A program made the position numbers and the translations under genes. Below are positions 27,079-37,133 of a stretch of 64,000 nucleotides of DNA, one piece after another (the stretch's first letter is position 1; every line of letters starts with the position of its first letter). Under the pieces are notes generated by a model. The model made no database searches. It was given only the letters and a program-made list of their open reading frames with translations, and was not told the origin of the DNA. The stretch is from Actinopolyspora erythraea (GTDB taxonomy: Bacteria > Actinomycetota > Actinomycetes > Mycobacteriales > Pseudonocardiaceae), in the NCBI RefSeq assembly GCF_002263515.1, contig NZ_CP022752.1, positions 3,100,001 through 3,164,000 of the forward strand, in the 5' to 3' direction.

Positions 27079-30000
27079 TTAATGGATGCCGGCGTAGGAC
27101 AGAAACGCCTGCAGCGCTTCGCCGTACAACTCGGTCATCATCCGCTGCTGCTGCGGTGTCCAGCGCTGATAGATCCGGTGGATGATGGTGCGCAGGTCGG
27201 CCCTGAACGTCTCATCGTGCAGAGCGTGGTCTACGAAGTGCAGGGTCATCTCCGTGTCGCCGCGGCGGGCACGCCCGGCCAGCTGAATCAAATCCACCAA
27301 CAGCCCAGCGACTAGCTCTTCCTGGAGCGGGTCGGCCATTGTCGTCAGCCGTGGCGAGGAACGCAGTATTCGAACTTGCTGATCCCACGCTTTGCGCTGG
27401 ACGGTGTCCAACGCCGACATTGGGTCACTGCTCCCCCCGGGCGGCAAGCTGTTGATCCCGGCCGCGTTGACGCTTCCGTGCATCCATGCGGACTCGTCCA
27501 GCGACAGCACCGGCCGCACGCACAGGTAGATGTCGCTGATCGCCGAACGCGCGTCGATGACGATGTTCAACCCCCGCGCGATCACCGCCAAGGGGGCGAG
27601 CAGGATCTCACCGAGCTGAGGGAACTGTTCGACCTGTTCCCAGACAATGCAGCGCACATTGGCCGGCAGCTGCTGCTGCCACCGCTGGCGGTCGGGATGG
27701 TCACGGCACAGCAGCACCACCCGGTGCTCACTGTCGGCGGCCGCAGCCAGCCCCTGGGCAAGCCAGCCGGCCTGGTCGTAGGAGTTGGTGACCAACGCCG
27801 CCCGCGCTCGCTTCGCGGTGCGCGTGTCCCTGGCCCGTGTGATCAACGTGTGACGCAGGTGCTGTTCGTACAAGCCCCGGGCGAGTTTCCGCAACGTCGC
27901 GGGTTTGCGCTCAGCAGGCAGGCCGCCAACTCGGATGAGGGCGTCCTCTTCTTGGTCGTAGCGCACCGGCGTGTCACGGATGACGATCGAGCGGGGCTGG
28001 TCATCGGGAACCCACCATCGCACCGGGGCGTGGACGTGCTCAGCGACCGCTTGCGGGAAAAAACCGGTGGCCGACAGCCCCAGCACGGGCCGCTGCACCC
28101 CAGCGGCCATCAACGCCGTGGCCCCACCGAGCTGGGCCACGAACGTATGCGGATCCCCCTCGGCCCGACGGGACCGCAACTCCGCGGTGCCGGCAGGCTC
28201 GTCCAGCCCGGCTGCTTGATAGCCGTGCAGAGAACGTCCCAAGGCCGAGAGGGGATACATCCGAGCCACGCTGGAGCGGTGCAGCGAGTTCAGGATCTTG
28301 TGCACCGAGGGGAGGTTGAGCCCGGCCAGGGTGTAGGACTGCGACCGCACCAGGCTCAATGCCTCGTCGAGATCAACCAACAGAGTGCGGGTGGCCAGCA
28401 GGTTGACCGCCGCGGACCGTCGCCGCGGATCTGTGACACTGGCAGCCAGCAGCGTGTGCAGCTCGTTGCGGACCTGCTCGAGCAAGTTCTCCCCGCGGGG
28501 GGCGACCAATGCCCGCAACGCCTCCCGAACCTGATCCCCCTGCGGGATCACACGCGGGTCGGTAAGGCAGTTGGGATCCTTCCACCGGTCGGGCATGAGC
28601 GCGGCGAGTTTGGCGGCCACCTCGTCGGGGATCCCGTCTTCACCGGCGAGATCGTCCTCGAACAAAAGCTGGATGATCTCCCGGTCCCGGGAGTAGGCCA
28701 ACCGCCAGCCCTCATTGCCGGGCGCGGGCTCGTCGCTGTCCACTGGGGTGCTCGGGTTCATCGTCAACGAGCGCGAGACCAGCGCCAGCAGCAGCAACTC
28801 GGCCACCAAGAAGGCATGATTGAGCGGGGTGAGCATCTCCTGCTGATGAGCTGAGGAGAGACGGTGGATGTCCTCGTCGAGCTGTCTGAGTGTGCTCTGG
28901 CGTTTGTGTGAGGCGAGGAGGAGCTCGGAGGTGCAGCGGTCGATCGCGGTCTTCTGGAACGCGTCGATTTCGTCAATGACCATCGCATCGGTACAGCGCA
29001 GCATCAGCTCCAGCACCGACACATCGCGGGTTCCACGGGGGTGGCCCTGGTGGTGCTGGTCGTCGAGGACCACGCCGGTATGGATCTTGCCTTGGATGAG
29101 GTTGGCGTGGTTGGTGACGATCACGTCGGCCTCGACGGCGTCGTAGACCGGGGTGTGCTTGTCACATACGGGAAGGAGCGGGCAGGCCAGCGGGCCTTGT
29201 CCCCGCATCGGGTAGAGGGTGGTGCAGTTCTCTTCCCCGGGCTCGTAGAGATCGGGCGGGTCCATCAGGGAACGCTGCCCGCACCCGTATGCCAGAGGGG
29301 TGGTGCTGCCCAGCGTCGAATTGTCCCACTCGGTGAGAGGGGACTGCTGGGTGTGGGCGGCGTTGACCGCGCGCGTGTGCCTCTTCCTCGGCGACATCAA
29401 CGGGGTGCATCGCGCCTGCCGGGGCAGTTCCTCAATCTGGCGCAGGTGGGCCAGGTCCTCGGCGATGTCGTTGGCGACCTTCAAGGTCGTGGGCACGTCC
29501 GGCACGACCAGCGCCAGCCGGTATCCCTCGAGTGCTGCCCACGAGGCGGTAACACGCATGAGCACTGACTTCGCCGAGCCGGTCGGAGCGTTGAGTAGCT
29601 GCACCTGCCCGGTAAGGAGGTCCAGCGCGTTGACCGCACCGTGTTCCCCCCGCAGACGCTGGAAGAAATTCTCGAGACGTTCGTAGAGAAACTCGGTGCC
29701 GGGCCGTTTAGCCAGCAACGCCGCTACCCGCAGCAACTCCTCTCCGCTGGGGGCGACGGTGGTTCGCTGCGGGCGTGTGGTGACCCGCGGCAGCACGTCG
29801 TGGCCGGGCGCGGTGGTGAACAGCGGTGTGCGTGCGAATCGGATCTCGCGGTGGGTGACCTTGTGCTCGGAACCGACATACGTCCGCCTGGTGGCATAGG
29901 TCGTGTCCGGTTCCGCGAACGGTAGCGCCCGAGGACGCTGGCCCGGGGTGAACAGAGGAGCGATCTCCTCCTCGGCCAAGGTGAGCATGCACTTACCGGC

Positions 30001-30357
30001 CTGAGCGAGCACGGCATCGTCGCGATCGGGCGGCATCGTGAACCACCCGTCCGAACGGTTCACCGCCTCGGTGTCCTCCAGCGAGTTCTTCCCGAGGAAC
30101 CCGCGAACCACGGTGATGAACTTTGCTGTTTGAGTCCACTGTGGATCAAGCAGAGACATTACGCGGCACACCAGCAGCCGCTCTTGCCCGGACAGCTCGT
30201 CCCAGCGATCCCAGGCCTGCGGAGTGCGGTATGCGAAGAACCGCGCCTCCCGCAGAGGCACCACCACCTGGCCCTGCTCGTCGGCGCGGCCGAAGTAGTG
30301 GGCGGCCAAGGCCAGCATCCCCATCAGTGCGGCCTGCTGGCCACTCCGCCTACTCAC
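27079..30357 (-). CDS. DinG/XPD-like helicase of the pPIWI-RE system
   Basis: About 1092 aa. GTG 30357, with AAAGGAGAA six bases upstream, is the better start; an upstream in-frame start at 30375 lacks such a site. NAPTGSAKSVL is Walker A and MVIDEIDAF the DEAH-like Walker B. Cysteines before and after (YGCGQR, ENCTTLY, ACPLLPVC) fit the four-Cys iron-sulphur insertion of DinG/XPD helicases. LVTNSYDQAGWLA, LLCRDH and IQLAGRARRGD match motifs of the second RecA domain, the last corresponding to motif VI QxxGRxxR. The first 8 nt overlap the REase gene. In this system it presumably unwinds target DNA for the PIWI protein and nuclease. Confidence 0.85.
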   Translation of the reverse strand: MSRRSGQQAALMGMLALAAHYFGRADEQGQVVVPLREARFFAYRTPQAWDRWDELSGQERLLVCRVMSLLDPQWTQTAKFITVVRGFLGKNSLEDTEAVNRSDGWFTMPPDRDDAVLAQAGKCMLTLAEEEIAPLFTPGQRPRALPFAEPDTTYATRRTYVGSEHKVTHREIRFARTPLFTTAPGHDVLPRVTTRPQRTTVAPSGEELLRVAALLAKRPGTEFLYERLENFFQRLRGEHGAVNALDLLTGQVQLLNAPTGSAKSVLMRVTASWAALEGYRLALVVPDVPTTLKVANDIAEDLAHLRQIEELPRQARCTPLMSPRKRHTRAVNAAHTQQSPLTEWDNSTLGSTTPLAYGCGQRSLMDPPDLYEPGEENCTTLYPMRGQGPLACPLLPVCDKHTPVYDAVEADVIVTNHANLIQGKIHTGVVLDDQHHQGHPRGTRDVSVLELMLRCTDAMVIDEIDAFQKTAIDRCTSELLLASHKRQSTLRQLDEDIHRLSSAHQQEMLTPLNHAFLVAELLLLALVSRSLTMNPSTPVDSDEPAPGNEGWRLAYSRDREIIQLLFEDDLAGEDGIPDEVAAKLAALMPDRWKDPNCLTDPRVIPQGDQVREALRALVAPRGENLLEQVRNELHTLLAASVTDPRRRSAAVNLLATRTLLVDLDEALSLVRSQSYTLAGLNLPSVHKILNSLHRSSVARMYPLSALGRSLHGYQAAGLDEPAGTAELRSRRAEGDPHTFVAQLGGATALMAAGVQRPVLGLSATGFFPQAVAEHVHAPVRWWVPDDQPRSIVIRDTPVRYDQEEDALIRVGGLPAERKPATLRKLARGLYEQHLRHTLITRARDTRTAKRARAALVTNSYDQAGWLAQGLAAAADSEHRVVLLCRDHPDRQRWQQQLPANVRCIVWEQVEQFPQLGEILLAPLAVIARGLNIVIDARSAISDIYLCVRPVLSLDESAWMHGSVNAAGINSLPPGGSSDPMSALDTVQRKAWDQQVRILRSSPRLTTMADPLQEELVAGLLVDLIQLAGRARRGDTEMTLHFVDHALHDETFRADLRTIIHRIYQRWTPQQQRMMTELYGEALQAFLSYAGIH

Positions 30358-31627
30358 CCGATTCTCCTTTCGCAAAGCGCCGCACCCGAGCCAGATACTC
30401 CGTGGCGGTCAACGCCGCCTGCATGCCGTACTGGCGGCACACCGGGTCCAGCTTTTCCGCCTGTTCCGCACGGTGATCCGGCACCACCAGCCACAGGGCC
30501 CCACCCCGGTCGCCCTCGTCGCGATGCAACTTCTCCAGCAGCCAGCGAAGGTGGGTGTAGTCCTTGAAATCCGCTCCGAATAGCACTTCCCGGTCCTGCC
30601 CCCGGGCCACGTTGAGATCCAACCGGTCACCATCTCGCCACAGCTCAGCCGCAAGATCCGGGCAGTCGGCGAGCTCCTCGGACAGCGCGGTGAACAAGCG
30701 AAGCTCACTCAGCCCTGGGATGGTCGTGCAGCGCCACACCGACCGCACCAGAGCCTTGTAGCCCTCCACCGGCAACGCGTCGGGAACAGTCGCCGAAGCG
30801 CCGGTCCACAGCCGCGCGTCCGCTGAGGCAGGCACCGGCTCGTTCGGTCGGACCGGATGCAACATAGGAGCCGATCCCGGCTTTCCGTCCGCGGCAAACT
30901 CGTACAATGCCCCGGTCTCGGTATGGAACGGGTACTGACACCACACCTGTCCCGGCGCGGCCCGCCCTAGGCGAGTCCGGCCTACGGCCACCCGCATCGG
31001 CCACTGGCACACCGGGCACGGCCACCACCATCCCTGAAACCGGCAGTCCTGACCGATCTCCTGGTAAAAGCCCAAAGCCGTCTCGGGAAGGTTCAGATCC
31101 GCCAGTTCCTCGCACGGCACAGCAGGATTCTCGATCAAGTTCCGGCGATGGTGGGCGTAGAAGCGCCCTTTGATCGCCGTGAACACGGTCTCCTGGCTGA
31201 ACTCGCGCTCCCAGCCCGCCAGAGTGAACCCATCCGGGGACGTGTCCTCGACTTTCCGGGCGATACGGAGCACGTTCTCGGCTTCCAGCAGGAAATCGAA
31301 GCCAACCCCGGTGTCGCTGACGGGCACATCCTCGACGTCCAGATCCAGACCATCCAGCTGCCCCAGAACATCAGCATCGGCCCACTCGGGCATCAACCCC
31401 GCGAACGCCCCCTGGCCACCATGTCGAAGACGACGAACGAGATCCGCGAAACTGATCCGATACCCGGGCCCGGCCACCGCCATCAGACGCCCCTGAGCCT
31501 CCATCAACCGCTCAAAACAATCCGCGTTGTCGATGCCGCGCCATAAAGCCGTCTGTATCGACGCGACCGCAGCGATGGTGTCACGGTAAGCCACCAGACG
31601 ATCCAGATCGGACCCGTCCTGGCTCAT
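30350..31627 (-). CDS. pPIWI-RE-associated restriction-endonuclease-like protein
   Basis: About 425 aa from ATG 31627 (MSQDGSDLDRL), preceded by GGTGGGAAG. The N-terminal half is helical (pPIWI_RE_Y-like). The middle has a zinc-ribbon-like set: CPVCQWPM, then VWCQ about 25 residues later. The C-terminal ~150 residues hold LDLNVARGQDREVLFGADFKDY and ALWLVVPDHRAEQAEKL, matching a PD-(D/E)xK endonuclease (D...DxK) with a following strand-helix. It is the first gene of the operon, overlapping the helicase gene. The trio REase-helicase-PIWI is the canonical order described for pPIWI-RE systems. Confidence 0.75.
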   Translation of the reverse strand: MSQDGSDLDRLVAYRDTIAAVASIQTALWRGIDNADCFERLMEAQGRLMAVAGPGYRISFADLVRRLRHGGQGAFAGLMPEWADADVLGQLDGLDLDVEDVPVSDTGVGFDFLLEAENVLRIARKVEDTSPDGFTLAGWEREFSQETVFTAIKGRFYAHHRRNLIENPAVPCEELADLNLPETALGFYQEIGQDCRFQGWWWPCPVCQWPMRVAVGRTRLGRAAPGQVWCQYPFHTETGALYEFAADGKPGSAPMLHPVRPNEPVPASADARLWTGASATVPDALPVEGYKALVRSVWRCTTIPGLSELRLFTALSEELADCPDLAAELWRDGDRLDLNVARGQDREVLFGADFKDYTHLRWLLEKLHRDEGDRGGALWLVVPDHRAEQAEKLDPVCRQYGMQAALTATEYLARVRRFAKGESGE

Positions 31628-32419
31628 GCTTCCCACCCTCACACTCCACTCAGCGGAGAACACGGAACATGAGTGTTCCCCAACGTGGGAAACCACACCG
31701 ACCCATCTCTGCCCGGCCTTTCCCTACTTCGAGACCACACCATCGCGGGCAGATTACAAACCGCACAGATCTGTTCACCATCGGGTGATCACGCTAGAGC
31801 CAGGCGGAGTGCGGGTGCGTCAGTCTGAGGGTCTAACTGCGGTACTTGGAAAGCTCAACCCGCTGTACTGAGTCGGGAAGGGACCGCAGATGTGGAAGTC
31901 ACTGCTGGTTCGCGCTGGCCGTGACTTTGGCCCGACGCTGCTGTACAGGGCCTTCTCGGCTCGCGTCCTTCGCTGGATGTCTTGGCTGCCTTAATCGGAG
32001 GCATCTGGGCTATGGCCGAATATCCGAACAAGGCGTTGGCAGTGAGTGTGTGATGTGAATTGTCCGGGCGGCAGGCTACGCCGTGGGCGGCGTACCCGCT
32101 TGCCGTACGCAAACTGCACTAACTTTGTGGCGCGGCAGTGTTCCCCGACGGCGTCGTAACTGGCACTGGACCAGCGACCGGCCGGTCACCGACCGCTATG
32201 CCTGCGGCGACTACGGCCGCTCTACCGGATACCTCTACTACGTGGTGATCCCACCGGAGGCGTTGTGGGCCGTCAACACTCAGCACGATCGAGGCGAGTC
32301 CGAATACATCGTGGATACCGCTCTGCTCAACGAGCACGAGAACACCACGTGCGGAACAGCAGCTGAACCCGGCGATCGGAACGCGGGGCCATCGCGACGG
32401 TGCAGCTCAGGAGGGGCGG
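31628..32419. other. Gap with no confident gene
   Basis: About 790 bp upstream of the pPIWI-RE operon. It should contain that operon's promoter. A 34-codon frame at 31890-31994 (MWKSLLVRAGRDFG...) has GGAAGGGA six bases upstream but no known match. Another open frame around 32100-32360 (YLYYVVIPPEALWAVNTQHD) looks like a gene scrap without proper ends. No repeat array, tRNA or hairpin of note was seen. Confidence 0.5.
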
Positions 32420-32695
32420 CTTCAGAACTGGAAAGGATCCCAGCCCAGCTTGGCGATTTTGCTGGCGGCGTTTCGGCGCGCCCTGCTCCGGCGCGGATGC
32501 GCTATGCCCAGCACAGCGGCCGGCGGATGGTCGAGATATTTCGCCCAGGGGGCATCCGTCGGGATGCGGGCAGGTGTCAACCCGGGAATTGCAGTGCAGA
32601 CACAGCAGGCCTCGCACCATCCCCGTGAAATGATCATGGTCGACGGTTTATTCAGGCCACAGTAGACACGGGTGCAGTTAGTAATGACGGGAATT
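32420..32695 (-). pseudogene. Frameshifted recombination endonuclease VII-like (HNH) gene
   Basis: One frame reads TVDHDHFTGMVRGLLCLHCN, then a CPHPDGCPL stretch. A +1 change brings in KYLDHPPAAVLGIAHP, ending ASKIAKLGWDPF. This is the conserved core of actinobacterial endonuclease VII-domain proteins (DHDH...VRGLLC..CN...YL..PP). A TAA lies just upstream of the DHDH frame, and the expected CxxCG part (RVYCGL) is in another frame. At least two indels have inactivated it, unless they are sequencing errors. Confidence 0.7.
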
Positions 32696-33238
32696 CTCAG
32701 CAGCGGGAGCTTCCTCGCGCACCGCATGGCTTAACCCCTCTAGCATCGTGGTGACGTGGGTGTGCCACCGGCCCCAGTGGCCGCGGCGCGCGGCACGGTG
32801 AGCGCGTTCGGCTCGGTCCGTCATCAACCAGCCGAATCGGCGGATCGCCCGGTTGAAACGCCAGGCGATCCAGCGTGATCGGGCACGTTTCATCGGAGCT
32901 GTCCAGCCGGAATACTCAACTCGCGCGAGGTTGCGATAGAGCGAGAGGCGTTCGGCCATCAGCGGTGCCACTTTATCCACCAGCTCCCGCAGCTCGCCGG
33001 GCAGTGGAATACCAGTGCGGCGACGTAGACGAACGAAGAACTGGTTCGGCACCACTATTCCGGCTACCCCGACGGCGATACCGAGCATAAACACTCCGAC
33101 TGGCGGGGCAAGAGGATCCAGCACAACCGAGCCAGCTCCGACCACAAGTAAATGCGTGGCGAACCTGATCCATCTGCAAGGAACGCGCCCGATCAGGGAC
33201 GCTGCGAGCGTCGACGACAAGGGGCGGAGAATCTTCAT
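32678..33238 (-). CDS. Small membrane protein of unknown function
   Basis: 186 aa from ATG 33238 (MKILRPLSSTLAASL); longer upstream starts would run into the lanthipeptide gene on the other strand. Two adjacent hydrophobic segments at about residues 28-45 and 46-65 (ATHLLVVGAGSVVLD, VGVFMLGIAVGVAGIVV) form a membrane hairpin. They are followed by a ~120-residue, Arg-rich cytosolic helical tail. No family recognised. The 3' end overlaps slightly with the endonuclease VII remnant. It lies at the junction where the lanthipeptide locus was truncated. Confidence 0.5.
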   Translation of the reverse strand: MKILRPLSSTLAASLIGRVPCRWIRFATHLLVVGAGSVVLDPLAPPVGVFMLGIAVGVAGIVVPNQFFVRLRRRTGIPLPGELRELVDKVAPLMAERLSLYRNLARVEYSGWTAPMKRARSRWIAWRFNRAIRRFGWLMTDRAERAHRAARRGHWGRWHTHVTTMLEGLSHAVREEAPAAENSRHY

Positions 33239-33264
33239 CACGAAGTTCTGGAACGGATTCACGC

Positions 33265-34615
33265 CGTGTCTCTGAATCACACGGTTGCGAGGGATGTCTA
33301 CGAGCAGCTCGTGGAGCCGGAGGTGCCGCACGCGCTCGCGTGGAAACAGCAACCCCCGGTAGCGCGGTTCATGGGCGGACTCGCCCGCGCGCACGGGCTC
33401 GGCTGGATCGGCATCGACTGGGGAGCCGCCTCCACGCTGCCGTTCCGGCCCCGCCTACGCTCCGGGCGCGCGATCCTGTGCCCGGCCATGTGGCGTCTCA
33501 CCCGCGCCGACCTCAGCGACGACGAGGAACACGCATTCGACCAGTGGCGTGCCACCTGGCGCTGCCCCGGGCGGGTGGAGCTGCGTGACTTCGACCAACG
33601 GCTCCCGCTGGATCTCGACGTACCCGCGCACCGCGCGATCCTGCTCCGGCACCTGCGCCGGCACGACGAAGCCGTCCTGCTCGAAGCACCACCCGAGGAC
33701 GCGGACGGGTGGCTCGACGGGCACCCCCACACCGTCGTGCTGCCGCTGACCTCGCGCCGCGCGCCCGACCCCGCGCCGCCGATCAGCACGGCCCCTGTGC
33801 TGTCCCGAGAGCACGGACACGCCCCGCTGGATCCCGATGCGCGGTGGCTGTACGCGAAGCTCTACGTTCCAACCGAGCACATGGACCAGCTCCTGGTGGC
33901 CGAGCTGCCCGCGCTGCGGCACGCGCTCGATGGCCGCGACACATGGTTCGTGCGATTTCCCCGCATCAAGGACAGCGACGAGCCGGATCACCTGCGGCTA
34001 CGCATCCGCACCGATGGTGACGCCGAGACGTTGGCCGCCGTGCTCGGCGAGTGACCCCACCGGCTCCGCGCCGACGGCGCGCTCACCCGGTTCGCGTTGA
34101 CCACGTACTTCCCGGAAGCCGGGCGGTACCTGTCGATGCCGGAGGCGGAGGCGGTGTTCGTCGCCGACTCCCGGTTCGTCCTCGATCTGCTGACCCACCT
34201 GATCCCGAACGAGAACCAGCGCACTGTGGTAACCGCCCTGTCGCTGTTCGACATGGCCGCCGCGTTCCTCGACGACTACTCGGAGGCCGAGGACTGGCTG
34301 CATCACACCGCCCCGGCGGCGTCGCCGGGGCGCGTGCTGGTCAACCAGGTCATCCAACTCACGCGCGGCAACGGGCTGGCCGACCTTCCCGGATGGTCCG
34401 CGGCCACCAGCGCCCACCAGGCGCGCACCGACGCGCTGGACGCCTACCGCGCGGCCCTACCGATCGGGGCCGATCCCGGCCGGGTGCTGCATCCGTTGTT
34501 GCACATGCACCATAACCGCCTGGCAGGAACCGACCGCGACAACGAAGCCGTGTGCCTACGGCTCGCCCGGCAAGCCGCCGCGACGTGGCACGCGCTCCGG
34601 AGGGGCGAGCAGTGA
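33265..34615 (+). pseudogene. Truncated class I lanthipeptide dehydratase (LanB) with in-frame TGA
   Basis: The frame starts in mid-protein: EPEVPHALAWKQQPPVARFM, GIDWGAASTLPFRPRLRSGR and ILCPAMWRLTRADL match the central LanB dehydratase region, so roughly the first half is gone. After LYVPTEHMDQLLVAELPALR (the SpaB_C/thiopeptide-type domain) it hits TGA at 34052-34054. It then continues in the same frame with PHRLRADGALTRFALTTYFP to a stop at 34613-34615. The residue expected there is Trp (TGG), so one G-to-A change explains the stop. LanC follows in a GTGA overlap. It can no longer dehydrate a precursor. Confidence 0.82.
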
Positions 34616-35709
34616 ACGAACAGGAACGGCGGGCACAGTCGCTCGCGGACGGCCCGGCCGGGTCCGTGCTGCTGCACCGGGAACAGGGCGCGCCCTGGAT
34701 GGACGGGATTCGGACCCTGCTCTCCGCTCCGGTGAGGGCACACCCGTATCAGGCGACGTTGTTCGAGGGCGCTCCCGCCGTGGCGTTCACGCTCGCCGCG
34801 ATCGAACCGACCCATGCCCTGGCCACCGTGGACGGACACATCGAGACGATCACCCGCGTCCGCCTCGCTACCGCCCACCGCCGCATCGACCACGGAGACC
34901 TACCCGAGAAGGGCGAGTACGACCTGATGGCTGGGCTGACCGGGCTCGGCGTGTATCTGCTGCGCTGCTATGGGGAAGGTCCGCTCCTCCGGGACGTGCT
35001 GGCCTATCTCGTGCGACTCACCGAACCCCGCCCGGACGGGCTTCCCGGCTGGTGGGCCGCCCACGGTCCGACCGGCGCCGAGCCCGCGTGGCACGGTGGG
35101 CACGGCAACCTGTCGATCTCCCACGGCATCGCGGGGCCCCTCGCGCTGCTCGCGCAGACGCACCGGCGCGGCATCCAGGTTGCCGAGCAGTCCCACGCGA
35201 TGCACCGCATCCTCGGCTGGCTCGACCAGTGGTTCGACCGCACCGGGATGTGGTGGCCCGGCGCCATCTCCCGCTCGGAGCAGGACACCGGGGAAGCGCC
35301 GAGGGAGACGCCGCGCCCATCGTGGTGCTACGGCACACCCGGTATCGCTCGCGCGCAGCAACTCGCCGGGCTCGCCCTCGGCGACACCCACCGTCAGCGG
35401 TTCGCCGAGACCACGCTCGCCGCGTGCCTCGCCGACGGTCACCAGATCGGGAAACTCACCGACGTGGGACTCTGCCACGGGTGGGCGGGGCTGCTGCACA
35501 CCACCTGGCGCATGAGCCAGCACGACGTGCGGCTCCGCGCGTATCTGCCGAGGCTGATCGACCGAGTCACGGAGCGGCTGGCCCAGCAGCCCCCGGTGGA
35601 CTCGGGCCTGCTCACCGGAGCGACGGGAGCCCAGCTGGCGCTGCACACCGCCACCACCGACCAGACCCCCGTCACGCGGTGGGATGCCTGCCTGCTGCTC
35701 GACGGGTAA
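34612..35709 (+). CDS. lanC: Lanthipeptide cyclase LanC-like
   Basis: 365 aa from GTG 34612, with GGAGG eight bases upstream, overlapping the LanB stop. HGGHGNLSISHGIAG is a LanC GxxHG-type loop. The zinc ligands WCYGTPG and GLCHGWAGLL (Cys, Cys-His) are present, as expected for the enzyme that adds cysteine thiols to dehydroamino acids. Length is normal and the frame intact, although its LanB partner is broken. It is probably a decaying relic or could serve another dehydratase. Confidence 0.87.
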   Translation: MNEQERRAQSLADGPAGSVLLHREQGAPWMDGIRTLLSAPVRAHPYQATLFEGAPAVAFTLAAIEPTHALATVDGHIETITRVRLATAHRRIDHGDLPEKGEYDLMAGLTGLGVYLLRCYGEGPLLRDVLAYLVRLTEPRPDGLPGWWAAHGPTGAEPAWHGGHGNLSISHGIAGPLALLAQTHRRGIQVAEQSHAMHRILGWLDQWFDRTGMWWPGAISRSEQDTGEAPRETPRPSWCYGTPGIARAQQLAGLALGDTHRQRFAETTLAACLADGHQIGKLTDVGLCHGWAGLLHTTWRMSQHDVRLRAYLPRLIDRVTERLAQQPPVDSGLLTGATGAQLALHTATTDQTPVTRWDACLLLDG

Positions 35710-35737
35710 CCAGACAACAACACCACGAAAGGAAACG

Positions 35738-36950
35738 ATGAACACCGAGACCACCACCGAGGCCGCGTCAGCCGAGGAACTGCGTGCCCGCATGGTCGAC
35801 AAGGTTCGCGCGAAGGGATTCGCCGCGAACTCGCGCGTGGAGCAGGTCCTCCGGGACATGCCGCGCCACGACTTCGTGCCCGGACACGACCTGGACACCG
35901 CGTACCACCCGTTCCAAGCGGTGATCACCCACCGGTTCGCCGACGGCAGCTCCCTGAGCTGTGCCAGCGCCCCGTTCGTCGTGGCGATGATGCTCGACCA
36001 ACTCGACGTGCGCCCCAGCGATCGCGTGCTGGAGATCGGCGCCGGAACCGGCTACAACGCCGCCCTGCTCGCCGACCTCACCGGCGACACGCAACTCGTG
36101 ACCACCATCGACGTGGACCCCGACGTCACCACGCAGGCCCGGCGAAATCTCAACGCGGCCGGGTACGGCGACGTGCGTGTAGTCACCGGAGACGGCACCG
36201 ACGGAGTAGCCGAGCACGGACCCTACGACCGGATCATCGCCACCGTCTCCCCTGGAACATCCCACCGGCCTGGTGGCACCAACTCACCCCGGCGGACGCA
36301 TGGTGCTCCCCTGCGCTGGCGCGGCCAAACCCGCGCCGTGGCCTTCGCCGACCAGCACGGCACGCTCGTCTCGGACGCAGTGGAACTGTGCGGCTTCGTG
36401 AACCTGACCGGGGAGACCGAAGGAGAACAGAGCGGCGCGATCACCGACGACAGCACCATCAGCCTGCACTGGGACCACGACCAACCACTCGATCCCAACA
36501 AGCTGCACGGCGTGCTCGAGGCTCCGAGCATCACCCGCTGGTCCGGGCACACGATGGGCGGTAACGAACCCTTCGACGGGATCTGGCTGCGGATGACCGC
36601 CGAGGACAACCGAACCTGTCGACTCAACGTACACCCGGACGTGCCCAACGAGGTCGCCGACCCGCTCGCGCCGATGCGGTCCCCAGCACTCGCCGGCGGG
36701 CGAATCACTGGCCTACGTGACCAAGCACCGACACCAGACCGACAACGGCTCCCGCTGGGAACTCGGCGCGATCGGCCACGGACCGGCCGCCGAAACCCTG
36801 ACCGACCGACTGATCGAGATGATCGACCACTGGTCACCCGCCCGCGACGCACGCCCCACCGTGACCGCCTACCCAGCCCACATCAACCCCCCGGGAGCAT
36901 CCATCGACAAGCGGCACAGCAAACTCCTCGTTATCTATTCCGAAGAATGA
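35738..36950 (+). pseudogene. Broken lanthipeptide-associated (FxLD-type) methyltransferase
   Basis: The start is good (ATG 35738 after AAAGGAAA), and VLEIGAGTGYNAALLA is an intact SAM motif in a protein-isoaspartate-methyltransferase-like fold. Between ~36245 and ~36325 three single-base shifts scramble the WNIPPAWWHQLTP / GGRMVLPLRW stretch before the frame recovers. Near 36690 another shift moves the C-terminus to the frame reading LAYVTKHRHQTDNGSRWELG. It resembles the methyltransferase of FxLD lanthipeptide loci. I found no precursor peptide. Confidence 0.75.
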
Positions 36951-37061
36951 TGACCGTCAGATCGCCCTGGTCACGCCATCGTGGACTGAACGCGATAAGA
37001 GCTGTCGCCGTGCAGCGGGCGGTGGCATCATCTGCCGTGAGCCCGTGCGGAGCTCGCCGAG

Positions 37062-37098
37062 CTGTCCTCCCGGCCACCATGTCTGGCCGGGAGGACAG
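37062..37098. terminator. 15-bp perfect hairpin between convergent genes
   Basis: Arms 37062-37076 (CTGTCCTCCCGGCCA) and 37084-37098 are perfectly complementary around a 7-nt loop. It sits between the decayed methyltransferase and the convergent DUF397 gene and is a likely bidirectional terminator. Confidence 0.65.
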
Positions 37099-37133
37099 TC
37101 CATGAACGCAGAAACACGCTTGCGGAGTGGCGG

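Noticed and set aside
27376..28854. Long plus-strand open frame opposite the helicase gene
   Set aside because: High-GC antisense frame; the minus strand has clear helicase motifs throughout.
34052..34054. TGA in LanB as a selenocysteine codon
   Set aside because: Position fits a Trp codon, no SECIS-like hairpin follows, and the surrounding locus is decaying.
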